A DNA stretch of 64,000 bases. It comes from Paenibacillus validus NBRC 15382 (lineage in GTDB: Bacteria > Bacillota > Bacilli > Paenibacillales > NBRC-103111). A program made the position numbers and the translations under genes. The DNA lies in assembly GCF_004000985.1 (NCBI RefSeq), contig NZ_BIMH01000019.1, positions 21,346 through 85,345 of the forward strand. The letters run 5' to 3'. The notes under the pieces were generated by a model. It did no database searches. It was given only the letters and a program-made list of their open reading frames with translations, and was not told the DNA's origin. Positions 42,010-50,362 of this stretch are shown here, one piece after another. Numbering within the stretch: the first letter of the stretch is position 1; every line of letters starts with the position of its first letter.

Positions 42010-43593
42010 TTACGGGGCCGTCTCCAAAAACTTCAAATTCGGATTTTTCTCCATCGCCGTACGAAGCGCATACTCGTTCTCGAACAGCGCTACATAGTTG
42101 TCCTTCTTGTCCTTCACGAGCTGCGAATTGATCCGGAATTTGCCCGGATCGATATCGTCGCCGACGAGCCAGCGAGCGAACTGATACGTCATGCGGGAGA
42201 GCTGTACGTCAACCCCGTACTCGCCTTTCATCCGGTACTCGAACACCTCGAACTGGAGCTGCCCGACGACGCCGAGGATCAGATCCTCGAAGCCGATTGT
42301 TTTGAACACTTGAATCGTGCCTTCCTCCGTCAGCTGATCCACGCCTTTTTGGAACTGCTTGTGCTTCAAGGCGTTCTTGACCGTCACCTTCGAGAACAGC
42401 TCCGGCGAGAACGTCGGCAGCTCGTCGAACTCCAGTCCCGGGGTTTGGCTCAGCGTATCGCCGATGCGGAAGATGCCCGGGTCGAACAGCCCGATAATGT
42501 CGCCGGGGTACGCATCCTCGACGATATCGCGGTCCTGTGCGAGAAATTGCTGCGGCTGCGACAGCTTGATGTCTTTACCGACCCGCACGTGCTTGACGCT
42601 CATCCCGCGCTCGAATTTGCCTGAGCAAATGCGGAGGAAGGCGATCCGATCACGGTGCGCCGGGTTCATGTTCGCTTGAATTTTGAAAATGTAGCCCGAA
42701 AATTTCTCATTCAGCGGGTCGATCTCGCCTACGTTGCTTTTGCGCGATGTCGGTATCGGTGCAAGCTGCAGGAAGTTTTCCAGGAACGTCTGCACCCCGA
42801 AGTTGTTGATTGCGCTCCCGAAGAATACCGGGGTCAGTTCGCCGGTACGCACCTTCTCCATATCGAACTCGTCGCCCGCAACATCGAGCAGCTCCAAATC
42901 CTGCACGAGCTGCTCGTAGAAAAATTCGCCCGCAATCTCCTTCACGATCGGATCGTCGTAACCGCTGACAGGCTGAACCTGAATTTCACGGTGATCATCG
43001 CCCTGGAACAGCTCGACCTGCGTCAGCTTCCGGTCGTACACGCCGCTGAATTGTTTGCCCGAGCCAATCGGCCAGTTCATCGGATAAGAGCGAATGCCGA
43101 GCAGGTTCTCCAGCTCCTCGAGCAGCTCAAACGGATTGCGCCCTTCGCGGTCCATCTTGTTAATGAACGTAAAGATCGGAATGCCCCGCTTCCGGCACAC
43201 CTGGAACAGCTTCTTCGTCTGGGCCTCGACCCCTTTGGCCGAGTCGATCAGCATGACCGCGCTGTCCGCCGCCGTCAGCGTCCGATACGTGTCTTCGCTG
43301 AAGTCCTGGTGACCCGGCGTATCCAGAATGTTGACGCGATGACCCTCATAATCGAACTGCATCACGGACGAAGTGACGGAGATTCCGCGCTGCTTCTCGA
43401 TCTCCATCCAGTCGCTTGTCGCGTGGCGGCTCGCTTTGCGCCCCTTGACCGTACCGGCCAGCCGAATCGCTCCCCCGAATAAGAGCAGCTTCTCGGTTAA
43501 TGTCGTTTTCCCGGCATCCGGGTGAGAGATGATCGCGAACGTCCGGCGTTTGCGGACTTCCTCCGCTATTTTTCCTTGATTATCGGTACTCAT
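42010..43593 (-). CDS. prfC: Peptide chain release factor 3
   Basis: RF3 is a translational GTPase that removes RF1/RF2 from the ribosome after termination. Its 527 residues match the family length. G motifs are SHPDAGKTTLTEKLL (G1), GISVTSSVMQFDY (G2 region), DTPGHQDFSEDTYR (G3) and TFINKMDREGR (G4), followed by domain II and the RF3-specific C-terminal domain (FQKGVDQLTEEGTIQVFKTI). The ATG at 43593 is chosen because the TTG start at 43623 lacks a ribosome site and the family begins near this point. It is a single-gene unit, 45 bp after the metallophosphoesterase gene. Confidence 0.95.
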   Translation of the reverse strand: MSTDNQGKIAEEVRKRRTFAIISHPDAGKTTLTEKLLLFGGAIRLAGTVKGRKASRHATSDWMEIEKQRGISVTSSVMQFDYEGHRVNILDTPGHQDFSEDTYRTLTAADSAVMLIDSAKGVEAQTKKLFQVCRKRGIPIFTFINKMDREGRNPFELLEELENLLGIRSYPMNWPIGSGKQFSGVYDRKLTQVELFQGDDHREIQVQPVSGYDDPIVKEIAGEFFYEQLVQDLELLDVAGDEFDMEKVRTGELTPVFFGSAINNFGVQTFLENFLQLAPIPTSRKSNVGEIDPLNEKFSGYIFKIQANMNPAHRDRIAFLRICSGKFERGMSVKHVRVGKDIKLSQPQQFLAQDRDIVEDAYPGDIIGLFDPGIFRIGDTLSQTPGLEFDELPTFSPELFSKVTVKNALKHKQFQKGVDQLTEEGTIQVFKTIGFEDLILGVVGQLQFEVFEYRMKGEYGVDVQLSRMTYQFARWLVGDDIDPGKFRINSQLVKDKKDNYVALFENEYALRTAMEKNPNLKFLETAP

Positions 43594-43638
43594 GTCGAAT
43601 GTAATTCCTTCCTCATTTCGCAAAGTTACAGATGTTTC

Positions 43639-44712
43639 TTACGCCTTCGTCAGCGGAACCGTCCAATCGGCTTCCTTCAGCCATTGCTTCCCGGTGAAAT
43701 CCCGGCCGCGAAGCGTGACGCGATCCCGATACACTTGCACATACAAGCCTTGCGACTTCTCTTTATTCACGGTCTCGTATTTGCGGTTCATGACGCGGCC
43801 GACCGATGAATTATGAAAATAATGAAAGCTTTCCCTCACATAATGTTCAATAGTCCCTTGAAAATCCTGATGACTGTGCCCGCAGAATACGAATACGTTC
43901 TTATAAGGCTTCAATATTTCACGAAAACGATTCGCAGGAATCAGCTGATGCGTTTTGCCGTCGCGGCCTGCTGGCGGAAGCGGCTGATGCGTCATAATGA
44001 ACACCGGCTTGCCGTCCTTGTGTGCGGCCAGACGCTCCTCCAGCCAGGCGAGCTGCTCCTCGGAATACCAAGCGCCCTCGCCGACCTCCGGTTTCTCCTG
44101 CACATACGTTTCCTGCGACAGCAGAATGACGTGATGTCCCTGCACCCACACGTCATGGTACGGCTTAGACAAGCCGAAGAACGCTTGAAACCGCTCGCGC
44201 GACTGCCAATCGGTTTTGCCGTTCGGCATCGTATCTTTATTAAATCGGCCGAATCGATCAATCCAAACGTCATAGTAATCGTGGTTGCCCATGTTAGCGT
44301 ACAGAGGCGGCAGCTTGTACGCCGATAGCAGCTTGCTTAGCCCCTTATACTCTTTCTCGCTGCCGTACTCGGTCAAGTCGCCCGTAAGCGCGATCGCGTC
44401 AACCGGCCCCCCGAGCTCCTGAATGTCTTCGAGCGCTTTCTTCAAATTCCGGATCGTATGCGGATCGGCTTCCGAAACATGCAAATCGCTCAGCACCATC
44501 AACGAAAACAGCGGCGCATTCGGATCGCCCCCCGCTTGCGGCTCCGGCTTGCCCGTTTGAGGGGCGTCCACCGAACCTTTCGCGGCTCCCGGCGCTCTGG
44601 ACGCTTCTTGCGTGGCAACAACCTTCTGCAGCAGCTTGACGAGCCCAGCGAGCGCCGTCGCAATCAGAGCGAGCATGGCGAGCATCCACCCGATAAAAGC
44701 GCGTCTGGACAC
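43639..44712 (-). CDS. Membrane-anchored calcineurin-like metallophosphoesterase
   Basis: A 357-residue protein with one N-terminal membrane helix (FIGWMLAMLALIATALAGLV) preceded by basic residues, then an outward-facing phosphoesterase domain. The metal ligands are visible: Asp/His in MVLSDLHVSEAD, Asp in ALTGDLTEYGS, Asn/His in ANMGNHDYYD, His in FIMTHQPLP and GHSH in VFVFCGHSHQDF. GTG at 44712 has AAGGGGGG 6 bases upstream. Related proteins act on phospholipid, nucleotide or UDP-sugar phosphates; no substrate can be named. It may be cotranscribed with prfC. Confidence 0.88.
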   Translation of the reverse strand: MSRRAFIGWMLAMLALIATALAGLVKLLQKVVATQEASRAPGAAKGSVDAPQTGKPEPQAGGDPNAPLFSLMVLSDLHVSEADPHTIRNLKKALEDIQELGGPVDAIALTGDLTEYGSEKEYKGLSKLLSAYKLPPLYANMGNHDYYDVWIDRFGRFNKDTMPNGKTDWQSRERFQAFFGLSKPYHDVWVQGHHVILLSQETYVQEKPEVGEGAWYSEEQLAWLEERLAAHKDGKPVFIMTHQPLPPAGRDGKTHQLIPANRFREILKPYKNVFVFCGHSHQDFQGTIEHYVRESFHYFHNSSVGRVMNRKYETVNKEKSQGLYVQVYRDRVTLRGRDFTGKQWLKEADWTVPLTKA

Positions 44713-44784
44713 GCAGAACCCCCCTTACCTAACGTCAACACTTACTCTCCATCATAACATACTTCACGAAATGAAAAAAAGAGA

Positions 44785-44810
44785 CTGCCCGGCGCGAAGC
44801 TTCCCCGCAG
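44785..44810 (-). terminator. Probable zwf terminator
   Basis: On the minus strand CTGC/GCAG closes a stem that contains GAAG/CTTC, followed after a few bases by seven T. It is 160 bp after the zwf stop. The stem is imperfect. Confidence 0.4.
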
Positions 44811-44970
44811 CCTGACAGCCTGTCCTTCGTTTATACTGTAGCAAAAATGTCCGCGCCGGCGTCTCCCCGGGTATCTGGAGAGCTCCAAGGGCTTCCGTAC
44901 GAACCCCTATGTCCGGGTCCGGCGCTCCAACGGCCTCGGACAAGTTCATTTCCGTTGTGGCGCTGCTTGC

Positions 44971-46491
44971 TTAACGCTGTACGAATTCCCAAGCCACTTC
45001 GCCTTCGTCTTGACCGTTGACCGGCCACCAGCGGAAACCGTCTTCTTCGACCAGCTTCCGGCCGCGTTCCGGTCCCCATGTGCCGGCCGGGTACGACTGC
45101 AGGTCATCGGACCGTTCGCTCCATGCTTGCGCAATCTGGTCGACGTACTTCCAGGCGAGCGCCACTTCATCCCAACGAGTGAAGTAGGTGGAGTCTCCGC
45201 GGGCGGCGTCATGCAATAGACGCTCATACGCTTCCGGAGTATTCAAGCCGACTTGGCAGCTTTGGCAGAAGTCCATCGCCACCGGCACGATCGTGCCCTC
45301 CGAGCCCGGTTGTTTGGCGTTCATTTTGAAATAAATGCCTTCCATCGGGTTGACGCGGAACACGAGCAGGTTCGGCTCCAGCTTGTGCTTCTTGGCCAAA
45401 TATACATTATTCGGCACATTCTTGAACTCGACCACAACTTCAGTCGTTTTCACGGGAAGCCGCTTGCCTGTACGAATGTAGAACGGCACGCCGGCCCATC
45501 GGAAATTATCCACGAACACGCGCGCGGCAAAATACGTTTCGGTGTTCGAATGCGGATTTACTTTGTCCTCCTCGCGGTAACCGGGGAGCGCCTGTCCTTT
45601 CAGCGTTCCCGCCGCATATTGACCGCGGACGGTATGGGCGCGCACCTCATCGGACGATTCAAATCCCCGCAAGCTGCGAAGTACCTTCACCTTCTCGTCC
45701 CGGATACTTTCCGGGTGCATCCGTCCCGGGGGCTCCATGGCCATGATCGCAAGCATTTGGAGCATATGATTCTGACCCATGTCGCGCAGTGCGCCGGAAC
45801 GGTCGTAGTAACCGCCGCGCTCTTCCACCCCGACCGTTTCGCTCAGCGTAATTTGAATGTTGGCAATATATTTATTGTTCCACAGCGGCTCGAAGAACGC
45901 ATTCGCGAACCGAACCACGTTGATATTCTGCACCATTTCTTTTCCGAGGTAGTGGTCAATGCGGTAAATATCCTTCTCATCGAACACTTGGCGGATTTCG
46001 GCGTTCAGCTTCTCGGCGGATTTCAAGTCGTAGCCGAACGGCTTCTCGATGACCAGCCGGTGCCAGCCGCCGGTTTCCTGCAGGCCGCCGGCCTTCAGGT
46101 TATGCGACACGCTGCCGAACAGTTCCGGCGACAGCGCCAGGTACGATAACCGGTTGCCGCCGATTTCGAATTTGGCGTCGAGCTTATCGGTCAGGCTGCG
46201 CAGCTCGCGAAACCCTTCCACGTTGTTGATGTCGAGCGACATGTATTCGAAATGCTCGGCGAAGGACTCCCACTGCTCGTCCTTCGTTACATTGTAGCGC
46301 GCGAACTCTTTGATCGAATCCAGCACGTCTTGACGGAATTCCGCATTGGAACGCGGACGGCGCGCGAGGCCGACGACGGCGAATTTATCGCCCAGCTTCC
46401 GCTCGCGGTATAAACTGTAGAAAGCCGGGAACAGCTTACGACGAGCCAAATCCCCAGTCGCTCCAAAAATTAAAAACACAGCATTCGTCAT
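44971..46491 (-). CDS. zwf: Glucose-6-phosphate 1-dehydrogenase
   Basis: The first enzyme of the oxidative pentose phosphate pathway, oxidising glucose 6-phosphate to 6-phosphogluconolactone with NADP. The 506 residues are standard. The dinucleotide motif is FLIFGATGDLARRKLFPAFY, the substrate/catalytic motif is YRIDHYLGKEMVQNI (catalytic His in the second position downstream), and DNFRWAGVPFYIRTGKRLPV is the structural block in the C-terminal half. ATG at 46491 (MTNAVFLIFG) follows GAGGG. A clear promoter lies 65-93 bp upstream. It has no pgl or gnd neighbour. Confidence 0.96.
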   Translation of the reverse strand: MTNAVFLIFGATGDLARRKLFPAFYSLYRERKLGDKFAVVGLARRPRSNAEFRQDVLDSIKEFARYNVTKDEQWESFAEHFEYMSLDINNVEGFRELRSLTDKLDAKFEIGGNRLSYLALSPELFGSVSHNLKAGGLQETGGWHRLVIEKPFGYDLKSAEKLNAEIRQVFDEKDIYRIDHYLGKEMVQNINVVRFANAFFEPLWNNKYIANIQITLSETVGVEERGGYYDRSGALRDMGQNHMLQMLAIMAMEPPGRMHPESIRDEKVKVLRSLRGFESSDEVRAHTVRGQYAAGTLKGQALPGYREEDKVNPHSNTETYFAARVFVDNFRWAGVPFYIRTGKRLPVKTTEVVVEFKNVPNNVYLAKKHKLEPNLLVFRVNPMEGIYFKMNAKQPGSEGTIVPVAMDFCQSCQVGLNTPEAYERLLHDAARGDSTYFTRWDEVALAWKYVDQIAQAWSERSDDLQSYPAGTWGPERGRKLVEEDGFRWWPVNGQDEGEVAWEFVQR

Positions 46492-46555
46492 AATTTCCCT
46501 CATTCTTTCTCTTAGTATATAGGGTGGAAAAAACGCCTATCCTGCTTTTCCCTTT

Positions 46556-46584
46556 AGCATAACCAAAATGAGAACGAGTTTCAA
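46556..46584 (-). promoter_or_regulatory. Sigma-A promoter of zwf
   Basis: On the minus strand TTGAAA and TATGCT are separated by 17 bp, about 65 bp before the zwf start. The -35 box overlaps the last codons of the ywmB-like gene. Confidence 0.6.
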
Positions 46585-47354
46585 TACTCTGTCGTAATGA
46601 CAGGTGTGCCGAGCGTCAGCCGCCAGTCGCCCGATTGCGAATCGCAGCGCAGGGCCGCCTGCAGATGAAGCTTCCGATCGCCGCTCCAGACGAATTCGTT
46701 CAGCTCCGGCGACGCGTACGAGACGCTGACCGTGCCTCTGTCCTCGTAACGCTCCTCCGCCTTCGCTGCCAGCTCCCGCTCCACCGTGCGGAGCGCGGCT
46801 TCCGCGCCTTGCGCGCTCGGGTCGGCAAGGCCGCCCTGCACCATTACGTTCCATGAGGCATCCCACTCCAGCCCCTCTACAGCGGCGTCCAATCGCTGCT
46901 GTAGAGCGACCGCTTCCGCGGCTCCGGCCGCAGGGAGCGTCTCACATTCCGTCTTCACGATCGCGTAAAACTCGCCGGCATTCAGCGAGGTAAGCAGCAG
47001 CGTCTGCTTGCAGCCGCCCGCTGCACCCTCCTGGCGGTATACGGCGTGCCCTTGCTGCTCTGTGAGGGCGGCGGCTGGAGTCATGCCAAGCCGTTCGCTC
47101 CACAATTGCCCGTCGGCGAGCAGATCGGCTTCGCCGGATACGGGGAGGTAAGCGCCTGTCTTTTTCATCGTCAGCTTGACGGTTGCTGCAGGATCCATGA
47201 CTTGCTTCGCGGTCGTCAAGAGCTTGATGATGTCGGCATAGGCCCCTGCCTTGCCCGCCGTTCCCGCCGCCGGCAGCGCCGCCTGCGTGCGCAGTACCGC
47301 CAAACATCCGATTGCCGCCAACGCCAGCAGAGCCATCATCCCGAACTTCCGCAT
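46581..47354 (-). CDS. ywmB: YwmB-like secreted/anchored protein (DUF1779)
   Basis: A 257-residue protein with an N-terminal signal or anchor (MMALLALAAIGCLAVLRTQA). The body has IIKLLTTAKQVMDPAATVKL, YRQEGAAGGCKQTLLLTSLN and a C-terminal FVWSGDRKLHLQAALRCDSQ then WRLTLGTPVITTEY. The arrangement agrees with the YwmB family (a TATA-binding-protein-like fold) of Firmicutes, whose function is unknown. It precedes zwf on the same strand and carries zwf's -35 box in its 3' end. Alternative: an unrelated lineage-specific exported protein. Confidence 0.65.
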   Translation of the reverse strand: MRKFGMMALLALAAIGCLAVLRTQAALPAAGTAGKAGAYADIIKLLTTAKQVMDPAATVKLTMKKTGAYLPVSGEADLLADGQLWSERLGMTPAAALTEQQGHAVYRQEGAAGGCKQTLLLTSLNAGEFYAIVKTECETLPAAGAAEAVALQQRLDAAVEGLEWDASWNVMVQGGLADPSAQGAEAALRTVERELAAKAEERYEDRGTVSVSYASPELNEFVWSGDRKLHLQAALRCDSQSGDWRLTLGTPVITTEY

Positions 47355-47543
47355 CGCGTATCCCGTCCTTTTGTTCCGAATCTATCAATCTATTGACCAG
47401 CATGGCCGGAATCCATAGATTGTATACCCCGCGCCCGCAAAAATAGGCAGTCGCCCCCGGGCATTCGTCTAGGACAGCGGTACAAAAGCCGCATAGTCTG
47501 AAGTGTAGGCTTCCAGCAAGCCATGACGGAGGTGAATGTACGC

Positions 47544-47927
47544 ATGAAACCGATCTATCCGATAGGCGAAGCGGGGTGCAGGCCGCATTACGGCAAGCCG
47601 GTCTGCGTGATTTTGAAGAACGGTACCGAAATCTTCGGGACGCTGATCGGCGTCAAGAAAGGCGAGCTAATTCTCAGTTACGACGAAGAAGAGGCGGTCG
47701 CTCCAGCTTCCGGCCCAACCAGGAGCAGCCGACGCTCGCCGAAGAAGAAAGCCCCCGCTTCCGGCAAAAGAGCCGGGAAAGGAACCGCCGCCGAGCATAT
47801 CGCGCAGGCATCCGCTCATCCGTTCGGCCCCTCCCCTTACCCGGCGTATCCCGTTTCCGTTCTTCAGCACGGCCGCCGAGTCGTTCTCGACATTGGACTG
47901 GTTGGGCTGTTATTCACACTCGCTTAA
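47544..47927 (+). CDS. Uncharacterised 127-residue protein with a possible LSm-like N-terminal half
   Basis: ATG at 47544 lies 9 bases after GGAGGTG. The N-terminal half (GKPVCVILKNGTEIFGTLIG then VKKGELILSYDEEE) looks like a short beta-barrel of the Sm/LSm or YuzF type, with the V-x-L-x-NGxxxxGxL pattern. A basic, low-complexity linker follows (RSSRRSPKKKAPASGKRAGK). The tail HPFGPSPYPAYPVSV and VVLDIGLVGLLFTLA is proline- and then hydrophobic-rich. I do not recognise the whole protein. Similar basic/proline-rich small proteins occur in spores, but this is a guess. It is a single-gene unit with its own terminator. Confidence 0.6.
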   Translation: MKPIYPIGEAGCRPHYGKPVCVILKNGTEIFGTLIGVKKGELILSYDEEEAVAPASGPTRSSRRSPKKKAPASGKRAGKGTAAEHIAQASAHPFGPSPYPAYPVSVLQHGRRVVLDIGLVGLLFTLA

Positions 47928-47932
47928 TTGCA

Positions 47933-47985
47933 AAAAACCAAGTCTCCGAGGCTCGCAAGCGAAGCGAACGGCAGACTTGGTTTTT
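47933..47985. terminator. Bidirectional terminator
   Basis: AAAAACCAAGTCT pairs perfectly with AGACTTGGTTTTT around a 27-base loop. It serves the plus-strand gene ending at 47927 and the minus-strand acetyltransferase gene ending at 47988. Confidence 0.8.
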
Positions 47986-47987
47986 CA

Positions 47988-48428
47988 TTACATTGACTTC
48001 CTCATCAAGAAACAACGCATATGCGGATCGTAATAAATCGACGTGTACCCTAACCGTTCATAGAAGCCCCGGGCCCGCCCGTTCGCTTCGTCGACCCACA
48101 GGGTCACTTCGGGCAGTCCCAATTCCTGCGCCTTCCGTTCCACGTATAACATTAAACGTTTGCCAATCCCCTTTCCCTGATACCGGGGATCGACTGCGAG
48201 CATATCGACCGACAACCGTTCGCGGTCTGCTATTAGCGCGATAAATCCGACCGGAACGCGTCCGGCCGTTGTTTCCACGTACGTCACGCCCTGGCTCAGC
48301 CGCTTTCGCAGAAGAGATCGACTGACTCGAGCGCTCGGTAGCGTCTGTTTGGCGAAAGGTAGCAGCTCTTTCTGGACAAGCTGATAAATCACGCCGTCGT
48401 CGCGCCGAGGAATTCGTTTGCGGATCAT
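47988..48428 (-). CDS. GNAT family N-acetyltransferase
   Basis: A 146-residue single-domain acetyltransferase. The acetyl-CoA motif is LAVDPRYQGKGIGKRLMLYV and the last strand-helix is ANGRARGFYERLGYTSIYYD. The N-terminal region has the usual beta strand VPVGFIALIADRERLSVDML. AAAGGCGG lies 8 bases before the ATG. The acceptor substrate is unknown. Confidence 0.85.
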   Translation of the reverse strand: MIRKRIPRRDDGVIYQLVQKELLPFAKQTLPSARVSRSLLRKRLSQGVTYVETTAGRVPVGFIALIADRERLSVDMLAVDPRYQGKGIGKRLMLYVERKAQELGLPEVTLWVDEANGRARGFYERLGYTSIYYDPHMRCFLMRKSM

Positions 48429-48510
48429 CCGTCAAACCGCCTTTCCCTAGCTGAAGCTTTTCCTCCATCGTATGTAGGGAACGGAAGAAAGGTTAGGGCG
48501 GACAACCCGT

Positions 48511-48600
48511 TTATTTTTTATACTTTTTGCCTACGAATCGCAGGAACGCAACACAAATCACCAACACGCCCGCTATCACGATCACTTGTACCGCATTCAT
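48511..48600 (-). CDS. 29-residue membrane miniprotein
   Basis: An ATG at 48600, 9 bases after AAAAGGAG, encodes MNAVQVIVIAGVLVICVAFL then RFVGKKYKK. It is one membrane helix with a basic cytoplasmic tail, stop at 48511-48513. The good ribosome site, the clean helix-plus-lysine design and the position as a free-standing unit between two genes argue for a real small protein. I recognise no family. Confidence 0.55.
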   Translation of the reverse strand: MNAVQVIVIAGVLVICVAFLRFVGKKYKK

Positions 48601-48739
48601 CCGAACGAGCTCCTTTTGACCGAAATTTGATTTTTTATGTTACTCCAATTACTCGGCCGGTGTCAAGTGAAATGATTTACGAGCAAAGCCCCAATGGTTT
48701 ATAATGGAAATAAGCATCTGGAGGGATAGGGGGCCGGAC

Positions 48740-49375
48740 ATGATTACACCACCAATTACACGAGTATTCCGCCCGTATGAGGTGCATGCCCAGTGGTATG
48801 CGTACGAACAGTCGCAGTCCAAAGCCGTCGGCTCGGTGAAGCCGAAACCGCCGGGCTTGCCCGTTATGCTTTGGCCCCAACATCGATTCGAGCAATTCGC
48901 GCGAAGGACGTCCGCCGATCTCGCGAACGTGTTGACCGCGGCCGGGAAAGCCGGACAAGCCGTCGAGGCGGCCAAACAAGCCGCGACCACGACGGAACCT
49001 GACGGCTTGCCGGAAGCCGCCGAGCATATGGTCGAGGGATTCAATCGACTGTCCGGCGCTTTAAGCGATGCCGGCAGCCTGTTAAAGCCGGCTGTCCGCA
49101 AATGGGCGTCCCGCCTCCCGTTCGGCGACCTGGAGCGCATCGGCATCGTCCGGCAGCCGGACGTCGTTGCCGGCACGCTGACCGGCAGCGGCGGCTTCGC
49201 CGATCGGCTGGCAGCAGCGGCTGACCGTCTGCAATCGCTCGCCGCGTCGAGCCTGATTGACCGGCAGCAGGACGAATACCGCGCGTTCAGCAGCTACACG
49301 GTCAGCCCGGACAGCGGCTTGCAGACGTATTTATCCGTGCCGCTAACCGGCACGCTGTTGGATGTGTCCAGGTAA
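48740..49375 (+). CDS. Uncharacterised 211-residue protein
   Basis: ATG at 48740 (MITPPITRVFRPYEVHAQWY) follows a GGGGG-rich ribosome site. The protein is soluble, Ala-rich, with amphipathic helices in the middle (FARRTSADLANVLTAAGKAG, ADRLAAAADRLQSLAASSLI) and a beta-like tail ending SVPLTGTLLDVSR. No catalytic motif or signal peptide is seen. I do not recognise it. The coding nature is supported by codon pattern, length and ribosome site. It converges with the gene at 49421. Confidence 0.6.
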   Translation: MITPPITRVFRPYEVHAQWYAYEQSQSKAVGSVKPKPPGLPVMLWPQHRFEQFARRTSADLANVLTAAGKAGQAVEAAKQAATTTEPDGLPEAAEHMVEGFNRLSGALSDAGSLLKPAVRKWASRLPFGDLERIGIVRQPDVVAGTLTGSGGFADRLAAAADRLQSLAASSLIDRQQDEYRAFSSYTVSPDSGLQTYLSVPLTGTLLDVSR

Positions 49376-49389
49376 GGAGAGCCCTTGCG

Positions 49390-49412
49390 CCCGCCTCGCG
49401 ATCAGAGGCGGG
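49390..49412. terminator. Hairpin between convergent genes
   Basis: A perfect 8-bp stem CCCGCCTC/GAGGCGGG with a 7-base loop, without a T run, lies in the 45-bp gap between two convergent genes. Confidence 0.45.
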
Positions 49413-49420
49413 ACGCTCCG

Positions 49421-49720
49421 TCAGGCGCCTGTCGCCCCTGCCGCCGCTTGGCGCACGCGCAGCGCATGCCGGATCGTCTCCTTTTTCACACGGTCGGCTT
49501 TATCCGCTTCAGCCTCCATAAAGAAATCGTCGGATTGATATAAGGAAAGCAGCGTGTTCTCGGCTGCCCGTCTCGCGGCGTCCTCCCGCTGCAGCAAATA
49601 ATGCGCAATTTGATAACTGTATACCTCGTAACGCTTCAATACTTCCGCCTTCTCCCCGAACGACAGCCGTTTCGTCGGTTGGTGTCGTTTCTGTGCAGCC
49701 AAGCCTTTCATTTTCGGCAA
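49421..49720 (-). CDS. Uncharacterised 99-residue helical protein
   Basis: TTG at 49720 lies 5 bases after GAGGAG and is the likely start; ATG at 49711 is an alternative. The basic N-terminus (KRHQPTKRLSFGEKAEVLKR) is followed by helices YEVYSYQIAHYLLQREDAAR then RAAENTLLSLYQSDDFFMEA and VKKETIRHALRVRQ. The AENTLLSLYQSDDFF segment recalls helix 2 of ECF sigma factors (pattern D-A-x-x-x-x-Q-E-x-F), but no region 4 is present. I do not recognise the family. Confidence 0.6.
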   Translation of the reverse strand: MPKMKGLAAQKRHQPTKRLSFGEKAEVLKRYEVYSYQIAHYLLQREDAARRAAENTLLSLYQSDDFFMEAEADKADRVKKETIRHALRVRQAAAGATGA

Positions 49721-49823
49721 GTCATCTCCTCTCCAAGCCGCAAAGAACGCATTCGTCCTCTAAGTAATATGACGAATGAGCGGCTGGAAAGCATTCACTT
49801 CTAAAGAAATCTTAAGAAATACA

Positions 49824-49857
49824 GAAGCCCCGACGGCATTTGTTCCGTCAGGGCTTC
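49824..49857 (-). terminator. Terminator hairpin after hxlR
   Basis: GAAGCCC-GACGG pairs with CCGTC-GGGCTTC with one C-A bulge and an 8-base loop. On the minus strand it is followed by TGTATTTCTT. It lies 38 bp after the hxlR stop. Confidence 0.6.
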
Positions 49858-49895
49858 CTATTGTTATGCAACATGGTTACCGGCCGCATCTTGTC

Positions 49896-50204
49896 TCATT
49901 TTACCCAATCTATCGACCACGCTTCAATACCGCGAATGACAGGTTCCAGGGCGCGCCCCTTCTCCGTTAATGAATATTCGATGCGAACCGGCGTTTCCGG
50001 GAATACTTCCCGTAACACGATTCCTTCCTGCTCCAAATCCTTTAGCCTTTCGGACAGCAGTCTTCCGCTGATGGGCAATGCCGCTTCAATCGTGCAAAAC
50101 CGCTGACGGCCCGAAAGCAGCTGATAAATGATGAGCACGGCCCACCGTTTACTGAGGATTTGCGACGCTTTTTCCATCCGGGGACATAACGTCGACTCGT
50201 TCAT
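49896..50204 (-). CDS. HxlR family transcriptional regulator
   Basis: A 102-residue winged-helix regulator (DUF24). It opens with the family Cys at MNESTLCPRMEKASQILSKR then WAVLIIYQLLSGRQRFCTIE, the recognition helix LPISGRLLSERLKDLEQEGI and wing VLREVFPETPVRIEYSLTEK. The Cys7 position is the redox-sensing cysteine in relatives such as HypR and YodB, which respond to disulfide stress and quinones. It is divergent from a DODA-type dioxygenase and DoxX genes, a standard target set. GAGGTG lies 7 bases before the ATG. Confidence 0.92.
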   Translation of the reverse strand: MNESTLCPRMEKASQILSKRWAVLIIYQLLSGRQRFCTIEAALPISGRLLSERLKDLEQEGIVLREVFPETPVRIEYSLTEKGRALEPVIRGIEAWSIDWVK

Positions 50205-50277
50205 AAGGCTTCACCTCACTCTTAGTACTAGTATAACCGAAATAAACTAAAAATTATATAGTTAAACTTCATTAATT

Positions 50278-50331
50278 AGTTACTTGACATATTTAAGTTA
50301 TTATCTTAAACTAACTTACATAAAGTAACCT
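50278..50331 (+). promoter_or_regulatory. Promoter with two nested inverted repeats, candidate HxlR operator
   Basis: TTGACA (50284-50289) and TAAACT (50307-50312) are 17 bp apart. Around them lie GTTACTT/AAGTAAC (50278 and 50325) and AAGTTA/TAACTT (50295 and 50312), two inverted repeats centred near the -10. This arrangement suits repression of the dioxygenase gene by the divergent HxlR protein. Confidence 0.55.
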
Positions 50332-50362
50332 AAAACGAACGCACTTGAAGGAGGTCCCCTTA

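Noticed and set aside
42655..43482. 275-codon plus-strand frame antisense to prfC
   Set aside because: Shadow of a core gene with intact GTPase motifs on the other strand.
44764..44949. 61-codon minus-strand frame downstream of zwf
   Set aside because: No ribosome site and it overlaps the probable zwf terminator.
45253..46149. 298-codon plus-strand frame antisense to zwf
   Set aside because: It is a shadow of the GC-rich zwf codons; His/Arg/Leu-rich and without homology.
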